Below the pieces are notes generated by a model, which saw nothing but the letters and a program-made list of their open reading frames with translations, had not been told where the DNA came from and ran no database searches. The position numbers were made by a program, and so were the translations under genes. A DNA stretch of 64,000 nucleotides from Amphibalanus amphitrite (taxonomy: Eukaryota; Arthropoda; Thecostraca; Balanomorpha; Balanidae), in NCBI RefSeq assembly GCF_019059575.1, contig NW_024882751.1:62001-126000 (forward strand). The letters are read 5' to 3'. Positions 49,101 to 61,100 of the stretch are shown in pieces; the first letter of the stretch is position 1; each line of letters starts with the position of its first letter.

Positions 49101-52100
49101 GGACTAGATATACTGATACAGATACGTAAAAGATAATAGAAGAGTGATGTAGCTTTGCCTTCCAGTAGGTAAAGTGTGGACTGTCAAGTGTGATGACGTA
49201 AGGCGAGACCTTTCGCAAGTCTTTAGACTTTTGGTTTTGTTGTCGCTCAGTGCTGGTTTTCTATCTTCCGAGATCCTTGGTAAGTTTTGACATTGTTTAT
49301 CGCTACCGGTCATAAACATCCACTTTTCTCGAGCCTATTCGGTTGACGTGGCCAAAGGGCTAGTTTCCATAGTCACAAATTCGACATAGTGTATGCTGTA
49401 CTAGCCTGTTTTGCTGGTTCTTGATCCATATACCGATCCACGTGAGCGCAGTTCGTTTTTTTTTCTTGACCTTAATTTCACCTCATCCTATCGACCCATT
49501 ATCAGCTCATCTCCCGCCGGAACCCCGTATGTGTGTCTCTGTGTCCATTTGGCCCGGGGAGGGGGTGTTTTTCTCACCCCGAGGCCGCCCTTCCGCGGAT
49601 CGTTAGCGCTCGCCAGGAAATTACACTCCCTCCCTCCCCCTCTCCCTCCACCTCTTCTTCTCCAATCACATATACACTAAGTTAGCTGTAGTGCAGCGTA
49701 TGGGGCCTCGTCTGTAAATGTGATTTTCCCTTAACTGGTGCTCATTTATTTGTTAAATTGTAGTTCTCGATAAGTTTTCCTTCGGCATATCTTGTATATA
49801 CGGGGAGACCTGCCATTTGACCTAACGCTCTTTCAGTATGTCTATCCTCTCCTGCCCTCAGTGTATTATGAGCTACTATCCCGGCGTAGCTATCATGACC
49901 TACCCAATAACCTGATCTGGAGGCCTGTTTTGACCTGACCTCTACTCGCCTGTTTTCTTCCAGCGTACCGGACGACTACAAAGTCACTCCGGGCGCGGTC
50001 GAGTGCGTGCGCCAGCACCCGGTGTTTCCGGACAAGATTCTGATCGGCTACAACCGTGGTCTGATGGTGGTGTGGGACCGCAAACAGTTGAACGCCGAGC
50101 GTGTAGGTATTTGGGACCGCAAACTGGTCCATGGCGAGCAGGTACGGTGACGTGTGAACGGGGGGAGGGGCGGCGCACCGGCCCGGGAGGGGCGGACGGC
50201 GGCGCCGGCGGCGGCGGTGGGATGGTGTTCATACTTTATAGGTTACTTGTAAGGGTGGGGTAGAATGCAAGACGGGGACTGGCAGTCTGGCGTCACGGTG
50301 ATCATTGTGCGGATAAGGATACCATGAGGATCGAGTTGGATATAAGGCTTCGATGTTTCATAAATGTGGTGAAGATGGGGTTTCCAGTAGAGCGGGGTTT
50401 TGGGGCGGTGACTGGTTGGTCAGTATCCCTTTCTTCTCCGCTTGTCCTGTCGTTGCTGCTGCTAATGTAGTTGCTTTTGTTCCTGCTGCTGCTATATGCT
50501 TGTTAGACGTACTGGTCGCTGTGAATCTCTGCCACAACCTTAGCAGCTACGGTAGTGAACCTACTCACCCAATTGGCTCGCTAGTAGGCACTGGGAGTAG
50601 AATAGACTAGCGTAGAGCGCAACTCTCCAGCAACAGCAGCAGCAGCATTCAGGGTACCTGTAGGAAGCATTGAACTCTGAGCGTGTTTTCAGCTGCAGCC
50701 TCTAATCTTGTAGTAGAGTTGGCGCTGTGGGCTGGGCATCGATAATTGATAGAATGGCTGAATATCAAGCGATATAGCAAGACAGGGTGGAAGCTGAGTT
50801 TAGGTGGAGAGTCTGTAGATGAAAGTCCTGTCTGGGGGTGTAGTTTTCTGGGTCGGTTGAATGGGTGTCTCAGGGCACCAGGTAATTCAATGGGGTGTGG
50901 TTGGGGTTTATGGGAGAACGCTCTGCCCCGCCGCCGCTCGCCGCCGTCCGCCCGTGCTCGCGCCGGTCGGCCGCGTGTGCCGTGCTTGTGTCCGTGCTGT
51001 CCGAGAGTGGCACCCAGCTCAGCGACTCACCGGCCGGCTCAGAACTCACGGCTCAGCTCAAACTCAGCCCACTGACCGGGACCCATCTGCGCGGTTATGT
51101 TCTGTTAGAGCCGGCTTATACAGGGGGTGTTTACTTGGACCCGCACTGTTTAGCATGGGCGGTGCATTTTGGTGCATTGTGCCTCCTAGTTTCCCGGCTT
51201 ACAGGTTTGGTTAGCGTTCTGTTCTTTGGTTAGAATAGTTAATTTATGTTGCTTGGTATTAACTCTTAAATAGCCGTGCTTTCTGCATAAGATAGTTGTG
51301 TCTTGGGCGGGGTGTACTACCCCGGTTTGTAACTGACTGTTGAGTTTCAATTGGTTTATGTTATGCTTTGTCTTTGTTTCGTTGAGGTAATGTGATGTAC
51401 TTCGGTGGCAGTCTCAGTGTGATTTGCTACGCATCTTATCTTTTCATGCCTGTGATTCCCCTAGATGTAAGCCCAAATGTGTGTTTCTGAGCCAAGCTAC
51501 AGCTACTTGACACTATATATGTGCAGCGGCGTTTGCATCATTTTAAGAAGACATATTTAATTATCGTCTTATTCTTAAGCATCTGTTTTTAATTGGATAT
51601 GCTCATTTGATCGTTTGCCCTAGCATAAGCTATTCAATGTCGATGTTTTTTCTTCTACAATTCACTGACTTACGCCACAATGCAACCATTTCTTCACTAC
51701 CCTTACGAACTGTGTAATTGTTACCCCTCTACTGTCGATGTAACTTTCTCTCCCTACCCTTAGATGCAGTGTAACTGTTCTTTCCCTACCCTTGCGAACA
51801 GTAAAGCTATTGTTCCTCTACCCTTACGGACGGTGTAACTACTCATACGGACGGTGTAACTTTACTCCCCTCCCGTACAGACGTACGTGTGTAACCAGTC
51901 GCTGGAGACGGTTTGCTGGTCGCGGGACGGCGCAGAGTTTATGTCTGCTCACAACGACGGCAGCTTCATCATCTGGAACGCCAGGAAACTGAGTAAACCG
52001 GACGGTCCTCACGCGCCCTACGGGCCGTTCCCGTGCAAGAGCATGACTCGGGTCAGCTGGGTCACCACCGACAGGTCAGTAGAGGTCACTGGGGTGAGTT

Positions 52101-55100
52101 AGAGGTCACGGAGTTGGGTCATTGAGGTCGTGGGATACCGGTCACCTGGGTAGGTCAGGGTCACGGGGGGCTGACTACTGGCCATTGCAATGCAGAGAAG
52201 GGAATGGGTGCGGTGTAATCGTGTATTGCCACAGTGCTACCGAAATTGAGACAGAGACTAACTTAAACATGTATTTTATAGAATAAATAGTTTTCGTTTG
52301 AGATCATTGCTTGCCAGAATTAACATCTGCAGCTGGTTTTTCTGTCGTATCACCACTCTTTTACAACCTCGCTCTTGTTGCACACGTCACTAAGGTCGAC
52401 TGTACCATACCCTCCCACTGACTGTTCGCCTTTCCGGACAGTGGCGACTGGGTGGTGTTTAGCGGTGGTATGCCGCGGGCCAGCTACGGAGACAAGCACA
52501 CCGTCTCTGTACTGAAACGGGACGCGCAGCGAGAGGAGGAGAAGCATGTGGCGTTCGACTTCACATCGGCCGTGGTCGACTTTGTGCTGCTCGGCGGCGA
52601 GGGAACCGGTGGGTACGAGGGGTGGGGAGAGTCATGGGGGTGGATCGGGGTCGAAAGGGGTGGGGGCCGGGCGAGGGGTGCTGCGGATTGGTGTTGTTGA
52701 ACGACAAGATGTAGAATGCGGAAGGCGTTCACTCCGTAACTTGTAGAGGAGCGTCCCATTTGTGATGTTAGATAAGTACTAGAGCGGATCGGCGTATCTT
52801 TGGAATATGAGCGCTTTGGCTATAGCTATATATGATGCCCAGGTGCTGACATACAGTATCTGTTTCATATCTCACGAATTCTCCTGAAAAAAATTACCAT
52901 TTCTACCCCTGACTGGCTCCCTTTCTCCCCGCTCAGAGTCGAAGGAGGGCCCTCACACGCTGCTGGTGCTCGCCGAGGAGGAGCTGGTGGCCGTCGATCT
53001 CAGCTCGGAGGGCTGGCCCACCCACCAGCTGCCCTACCTGAGCAGTCTGCACAGCAGCGCCATCACTACGGCGAGCTATGTGACGGACTGCAGCGAGACG
53101 GCGTACCGACGCTTGGTGGCGGCCGGAGAGAGACAGAGGCAGCCCGCCAGTCAGAAGGTGAGACAGAGGCAGAGACAGAGACAGAGACAGAAGGTAAAGA
53201 GGGGGAGAGAGGGAGGGAGAGACGGCCTACCGGCGCCTGGTGGCGGCGGGCGAGAGACAGAGACAGCCGGCCAGTCAGAAGGTAAGGAGACAGAGACAGA
53301 GACAGAGACAGCCGGCGATTCAGAAGGTTTGCAGACCGCTAGCCAGCAGGTGAGGGAGGGGGACGAATTGTAGAAAGGAGAAAGACAGCCGGTCATTCGG
53401 AAGTAACTGGTAGGAACGAGTAGCGGGGGAGAGAAAGTTCACCAAATAAAAGGCATAGGGGAATCTCAGGAGGAAAGCGAGAGTCTGCCAGCATAATGAA
53501 ACGTGCCTGGGTAATTACTGATCCATGAACTTTTTCATCTCTTTTTTTCTCATCTGGCAATAGTACATCGTGCGTTCTGTTCGATTCTGTATGGTTAGCG
53601 GCTAGCTCTTAACCTCTGTTCAATCTTCACAGCCGTGGCCGATAACGGGCGGTGAGCGAGTGGGCGAGCCGTGCTCCAGCCGGGACCTGCTGCTCACTGG
53701 TCACGAGGACGGCTCCGTGTGCGTCTGGGCCGCCGGAGACGTCTCACTGCGACTCATCTACAGGTCAGAGAGCTTAACACTCAGACGCGCCTGTCGGTTC
53801 AAAATACCGGTCAGTCAGTCGGTCACTCACTCTTCACTTAATCGCTGCCTCGACTCACTCACTCACTCACTCACTCACTCACTCACTCACTCACTCACTC
53901 ACTCACTCACTCACTCACTCACATCCAGTCACACCCTCGCACATTCATTCACTCACTCACTCACTCACTCACTCATTCACTCGCTCACTCACTCACTCAC
54001 TCACTCACTCACTCACTCACTCACTTCACTCGAGCAAATAAAATGACTTTAGTAGCTGACACAACCTGAAAGCCTTTCGCAAACACACACATACCACAAC
54101 TCAGCCACTCGGTGAGCCTGCTAGCTAGACAAACAATTTGTCAATAATTCAGTCCGGTATCCTTTGTCTGGCAATGGATAACCCACAATTTGGTGTTCAC
54201 CTCTTCCTCCTTCCCCAGGCTGACCACGTCTCGGCTCTTCTCCGAAGAAGAGGACGACCGCGACCGGCGCGAGCGAGAACTGGACGAGGAGTTCCCTCCC
54301 CTGCGCTCAGTGGGAGTGTTCGATCCTTACTCAGACGACCCCCGTCTGGCGGTGAAGAGAGTGGCGCTGTGCGGCGACTCAGCGGCCCTGGTGGTGGCAG
54401 GGACGGCTGGACAGATCGTGGTCTGGAGGCTGGCAGAGGAAGAGAAGGAGGGGTACAAGGTCCAGGTGAGATGACGTGGCGGAATATTGAGCGGCGAGGG
54501 TTCAGGCTAGCTGGAGTGAACTGTTAAGCGAGAAATGCAGAGTTGGGTGATGAAGGATTGTTTCAGTATTAACGTTGCGCATATTTGTGTGGATTAGAGG
54601 GACAATAAAAGGAATGGCTATTTCTGGAATGGCTACCTACTTGGATTGTAGACTGTCAAGACCTTATTTCTCTTCTCTATCAGCCAATTTGGACTTTGTT
54701 TTGTGTGTTCTCATTATGTTATGAAACCGCGGCTGGTCATCGGTGCTGTTTTCTGTCATTTTTTCTGGTGTCCCAACACATTATTGTTTATCCCGATAAC
54801 ATTTGCTCTCCTCCCGCTGACGCGCCCTCTCCCCCCCCCCCCCCCGCAGCCGGTGCTGGTCGACCTGGTCTCCGAGCAGGACAGTTTCGCGTGGAAGGGC
54901 CATGACCGCCTGCCGGCGCGGCCGGAGCCCCTCACCCTGCCGGCGGGCTACCAGCCCAGCAGCGTCATACAGCTGCACCCGCCGGCGGCCGTCTCAGCGC
55001 TCAGTCTCCAGGTAGGTAGGGGAGACAGTGTACCAGCAGAGCAGTCTGTACGCGCTCAGTCTGCAGGTACGTGGGGGAGACCAGTGTAGTAGTGTACCAG

Positions 55101-58100
55101 CCGAGCAGTGTGATCCAGCTGCACCCGCCGGCGGCCGTCTCAGCGCTCAGTCTCCAGGTAGGTAGGGGAGACTACATAGTGTACCAGCAGTCTGTCCGCG
55201 CTCAGTCTGCAGATACGTGGGGGAGACTGGTGTAGTAGGGTACCAACCCTCAGCGTGATCCAGCTGCACCCGGTACGGAGCGGGGAGGGGGGATTGGAGA
55301 GGGTGACAGGATGGAGGTAGGAACGGTTTAGGAGGATGGTAAGCTGGTAAGGGCCGGTGGGACAAGAGGAATAGGTGAGAGAAGACGCCGAGAGGACCCG
55401 CATCTCGTATACGAGGAAGGACGACAGGGTCTTCATTGTATCTCTGATCTTGACTTTACGTACAGTGTCTTACCCCGAATGAGTTGTCTTGATTATTTGG
55501 CAGAGTTTGACTGGTCTACCACGGGCAAAAGAGAAAAGCAACTCGCGTCCGCTCACTAGTATTTTGATGGCTATCTACTGATTATCCTCATCGACCGACC
55601 TCTTGTCCGCCGGCTGTTACAGGACTCCTGGGGTCTGTTGGCGGCCGGCACCGGACACGGATTTGTGCTGTTCGACTTCATCCAGAACAAGCCCGTCATG
55701 CACAAATGCACACTGAACCCGCATGGTACGTACCAGCACAGTGGATAGAGTGAGCTTTTAACGGGTCTGCGTGTTTTGAGTTTTGAGTATAGAGATTGCA
55801 CAGATGAGGTATCGATTCCTGTCTGCTCCTCTGTCTGAATCCCAGATTGCTAACTATAAGTTTGTTGTCTTATTTGTTTTCCCTGGATTCTCTGTTGTCT
55901 TTGCCCGTTGAATCCGCTCCACTGACTGCCCCTTCTACCCTCAGACTACGCCGCCTCGGGAGAGTCCCCGATGACCCGCGGTAAATCTCTGAAGAAGTCT
56001 CTGCGCGAGTCGTTCCGCCGCCTGCGGAAGGGCCGCAGCCAGCGGGCGGCCGGCCCGCGCAGGGCGTCACCGTCCCCCGCCGGCGGTCAGACCCCCACGG
56101 CGGCCACCGACTCACCGGCCGCGCCGCAACACGCCCGGAGAGGGTGAGTGAGAGTTGATAAGGTGCCGAGTGTTGCTAGTTTCTGAGTCAGTTGGGTCGA
56201 GCCATCGGAGAATAGCTTTGTTAAACAGCTGAGGTGAGATGGCTAGGGGAAGCTGCAGTATTTGATAGCCAAATTACACTCAACATTAGCATGTTTGAAA
56301 GCAACATGCCTGCTTCTCCTGCATGGTTTGCAAAACTGAGGTCTGTCGTGCCCGACTCTTTCCCGTTGAAAGCATCGATACCTGATTGTTATGTGTTTCA
56401 TACTTGGACTTCGTCAGTTTATGTTGTAAAGACAAGTTTCGTGCATTGGGCTGCAATTTTGCTTGCAATTTGTTGCCTGCTTGCTTTATCTTCACTCCCT
56501 CGTGTGTGAATGGTTGATGTTGCCCTCCTCTGTAACAACGTGCGCGTGTGAACGTTACTAACATGTTGCCTTTCTGCCCGGTCGCTTCCGCTCCCTTCTG
56601 TGTTTTATATTTGGTTGTTTCTTACCCGCGTATCACAATATATCTGCACCATACGTATCATCCGTCTAATCAACGCACATGTATCACACTTCCTGTTGTC
56701 GCGAGCTGCATCATTCTTGTATAACGTCGTTCGCTGCATGCACTGCATTCTCTAATTGCTGCATGACGCATCCTCCTCTTGTCCGTGCCCCCTCTCCTCT
56801 CCCTTCCTCTTCCTATCTTCCCGTTCCGTCCGAGATAGGTTTTCCCGATCGAGCCATCATCGCAGCATAGACTCGCCTCAGTTACCAGCGGACATACCAC
56901 TGCTGCTGCCGGGTTTAGCCAGACGACCCGCCGGAAACCCACTCGTCCTCATACCTATACCGACTGATACTCAGGAGACTCTATTTTTGATTGATGAGAA
57001 CAAGAATGGATTCACTCGTGGTGGGAAGGATAAGATGAAGGGGATAGACAAAGTCGCTCCTCTGACTGAATCACGCGAGACGCTGTTTTGGATGGATGAG
57101 TTTTCTCCGAGTTTCTATGTGGGAGACGATGGGACGGAGCGAGCGGACATAGCTCCCGCTGAGAGAACCCAGTCTCTGCCCGTTCTCCCCACTCGGGACA
57201 CAGAGAAGGCAGACGACATCGCAGGACCTGCCGATGATGTCACATCAGCTGAGGGCTTCCAGCTGCCTGCTTCTGAGGTTGATGTGACGAATGAAGACTC
57301 GTCGAGCCATGTTGCTGCTGTTTCTGCCGCTCCTACTTCTGAGATTACGTCGACTGCTGATTCCGCTGAGGTTACTGCTACTACAACTGCTGCTACTTCT
57401 TGTGTCGCTGGTGACTTGAGCCTCAAGGATGATGTTTGTATCATCACTACGAAAGCTGCCATCGCCACGACCACCGCTATCACCGTTTCTACCATCGCTT
57501 CTACTGTCTCTACCATCGCCTCGACCGTCTCTACCATCGATTCTACTGTCTCTACTCTTGCCATCGCCGCCGTGCCCGCCATCGCTTACACCAGCGCTGA
57601 CGGCGCAGTCGCTACGGCTGCCCACGATCACGCCGAAGATGACGACGGTCAACTTCTAGTAGTGGAGGACCTGACTGAACCGTCTATACTGTCGGCACTC
57701 CGTCGAGCCCGAGCCGCCCGCGCTGGGCGACGATCGACGCAGATATCTCTGTTGGCTCTGGATGATAGCTCTGAGGATAGCGACTCTGACTCTGATTCTG
57801 ATAGAGATGAAGACAGAGGCGGGGATCTAGACAGAGAAAGAGACAGAAAGAAAGAAGGTAAAGGCAGAGACGGAGTCGGAGCTAGAGACAAACAAAGAGA
57901 CAGAGATGAAGACGAAGACGTACGTCGTTCGGTAGGTGCGTTGCTTGCGCCTGATTTCCAAGCGTCATCGCTGCGTGCTCCCGACTGGATATCATCCGCA
58001 GCTTCCTGTGAGGAAATCACCTGTGCTCTTACCCCGGATGAAGCTGACGCTGGTGGTTTCTACCTAGTGACTGTCGAGGAAGTCACCGATCGTGGATCAG

Positions 58101-61100
58101 CTTCGCCTTCGACCGATGACCGACGCCGTCCGCGGACTGGCAGCTTGATGGATGGACTGTGGAGGCGGCTGTCACTCCGACCGCCATCCCGTGCCTCTCT
58201 GCCTCCCCCTCCCCCACCTCCGCCACCGATGGTAGAGACTGTTCCTCAGGAGAGCCTAGCAGCAGCCGCGGCATGGCGGCGCGACGCGCTGGGGACCCTT
58301 CTAAGACAGCAGAGTCGCCGCGCTGCCGACCGGTCGCCTCTGGGTCTGGTGCCACCGTCTGGTACCTCTCCGCCTCTGTCACTCCCTCCGCCGCCGCCTG
58401 CGGTGCCTCTACCACCTATCCGCACCGCGTTTGTATCGGTTCGTCAAAGACCACGGTGCTGGCCAGCCGCGGAGGGTGGAGGGGAGGTGGGTGATGGGAG
58501 AAGACACTCGCAGACGCTGTTTCAGGAGCTGGTGCGCGCGGCGGTGAGAGCGGCGAGAAAGGAGGAGAAAGTGGAGGGAGAGGAGGGAGGTGGGAAGTGG
58601 ATATTTGGACGTGAAGAAACTGGAGAAAGGAGGCGGACAGGAGACCAAGATCGTGAGGAAAGAGTTAAGGAAACGAGGGATGAGAAGGCTTTCTCCGTGT
58701 TTCCTCAGACGAAAGATGAAGGACTGGAAGACAGCAAGTATCCCCTCGTTGGCTTTCAGACGAAATTTGAGCCAGTGAAAAGCGTGGAGTCAGTTCCTGC
58801 CATGTGTGAGACAAGACCTGTGGCACTGGCAGACAAGTCGCTCTCGGCTGCACATGAGATAAGAGCTGAGAACGCTGGAGACGGGCATCCACTGTTTACC
58901 AGCTGTGACAGTGAGGAGACGGAAGGAAGCTTAGACACCGTGATCCCCTCTCAGGAAACTAATGCTCATCCTGTTGCCACTACAGTGGCTACTCTTGGTG
59001 AAGCAACTCCATGCGAAGCCATGGCTGTATCTAGTGACAAATGTGTCGCTGCTCCTGTCATCGATGGCGCTGTAGCTGGCTTAGCATCTCCGGGCAATGC
59101 CGTAACGTCCCTCCCTGCGCTGCCTAGTGAATCACGCTACACAGGAGCTGGTCTTGTGACTTCCAATTCAGCCCGTTCGCTTGACGGTCTCAACTGGACA
59201 GTTCGTCATTGGGTGGTGGGAAGCGACGGGACAGAACTGGTCTCGGTCGAGCGATGTGTTACATCGTCTAACAACTTGCTGGGGACGACCACCGAACGGC
59301 TGGGGACGAATGAGTGCAAGCGGCTGGACACAGCCTTCAAACAGCTTGGGACGACCAACAAACAGTTAGAGACGACCTTCGAACAGCAGCTTGGGACGGA
59401 CAGCGACAGGACACCAGAACGGATGCTTCCAGAGGTGGCCTGTATTGATGGTGAAAAGGATGGAACCCTGGACGAATTGGTTTGTGTCCGTTTCCAAGAG
59501 TCTGTCGCTGACCCCAGCCCATCGCCTGAGGGAACGGTGGACCATATCCCAGCCCAAGACCACCTCGAGGCTAGGTGGGGTGAGTCAGGTCACGGTCGAG
59601 TCAGCCATGAGGAGTCGCTCGACGAGGGGATCGGTGAGTCGGAATCAGTCGACGGTGGAGTCAATGAGTCTGGGTTTGACTCACCTCAAGACGCCACAGA
59701 GCTGAAAGATGACTATCAGCAGCACGCTTCTGTCATATGTCCGCCGTTGGACGAGCCTTTAGCTCCCATTCCGTCCGATATGTGGCGCCAGCTGCTGGCT
59801 GGAGTCACTCCTCCCGACTCTGACTCGCTTCCCTCCTGCTCCGAGTCACCGATTACGTCACCGATCCGCTGGGGCTCCGAGTCAAGTACTACGTCAACAC
59901 CTGTGATTACTCGCCGGTCGGCGGACAACTCCTGCAGAATTATGGAACTTGGACCTCAAGACGAGCTGAATCTTGACCAGAAGACTGCTGATGTGGTTAG
60001 AATCAGAGATGATGATATTGAGTTGATAGATGCTGATGCGAGATCGATGCATGATGCTACGCTTGGGTCAGATGATACACCAAAGTCGTCAACTGAGGTT
60101 AACCTACCAACACTGGTAGTCACAAAACCCTGTGACTTCACTGAGGGATCTTCTTACGTCGCCACTCAACACAACGACGTCATAGAGCGATTCCATGACG
60201 TCACCGATCATCCCTCTGACGTCATTACGTTCAACGTGCTGGGTGCGGCGGGCGTGCTGCTGTGGCGTGCTGTACCGACTGGAGAGGCAAGCTCGGCACC
60301 GCGCCGCCGACCGCCGCAGCCCCGGCGCAGAACACGGTATGGAGAGAAATCCGTTGGCGTTCTTGTCCTGCTTATAGCCTAGCTATAATCCTTTGCAGCC
60401 TTTCTCGCAAGCCTCAAATCTCCGATGTTTCTGTTTTACACCCTTACAGCCTTTGGTGTTTTAGTTATGTTTGTGATCACGCCCTGAGCTCCCCTGTGCT
60501 TATTACCCATATTTCATTTCAACCCTTTCTTATAGAGTCACAAATGCCCTGTTTATATATTAGGCGTTTTACTGGTTTAGTGTCTTCTAGTGGTATATAC
60601 ACGTACTGCCCTGCAGTGTGATATTGTGCTGTATAGTGACCTGTAGTGATCGGTAGTCTCCCCTGCCCCTCTGTCTCGCAGACTCTCGCCACCAGTGACG
60701 GTCTGTTGTCTTCTGTGTGTATATAGTCCTATAGTGCTGTATAGTGTACTTTTGTGCTATATTGTAAGAACCGTCCCGTTAATAGTGGCCTGTAGTGTCC
60801 CGTAGTATCAGTATCCCCTGTCTTTCTGTCCGGCAGACTCTCCCCGCCAGTGACGGTGTCCGATGATGACGTCCGGCCCGTGGAGCGGTCGGTTGAGGCT
60901 CGCAGCGAGGATCCCGCCTTCTCCGGCATGATTCGGTGTCTGTACCTGGCCACCAGCTATCTGGCCAGCGGTAAGTTGTGAACGGGGGTTCGCCACTACT
61001 CGTCTAGTATGAGAGGGGAGGGTTGGTACCAGGCAAGCTACCTGATCAGTAGGGTAATGAGGGATGATTCGGTGTCTGTACCTGGCCACCAGCTACCTGG

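Noticed and set aside
53660-54046. Open frame of repeated Thr-His-Ser-Leu units
   Set aside because: Translation of the (CACT)n microsatellite running on past the true exon end at 53763.
56756-56838. In-frame extension upstream of the large exon
   Set aside because: It contains the polypyrimidine tract and acceptor and has no ATG, so it is read as intron.
60176-60230. TGACGTCA sites in the end of the large l(2)gl exon
   Set aside because: They lie in an open coding frame encoding Asp-Val-Thr/Ile units, so coding use explains them as well as any regulatory role.
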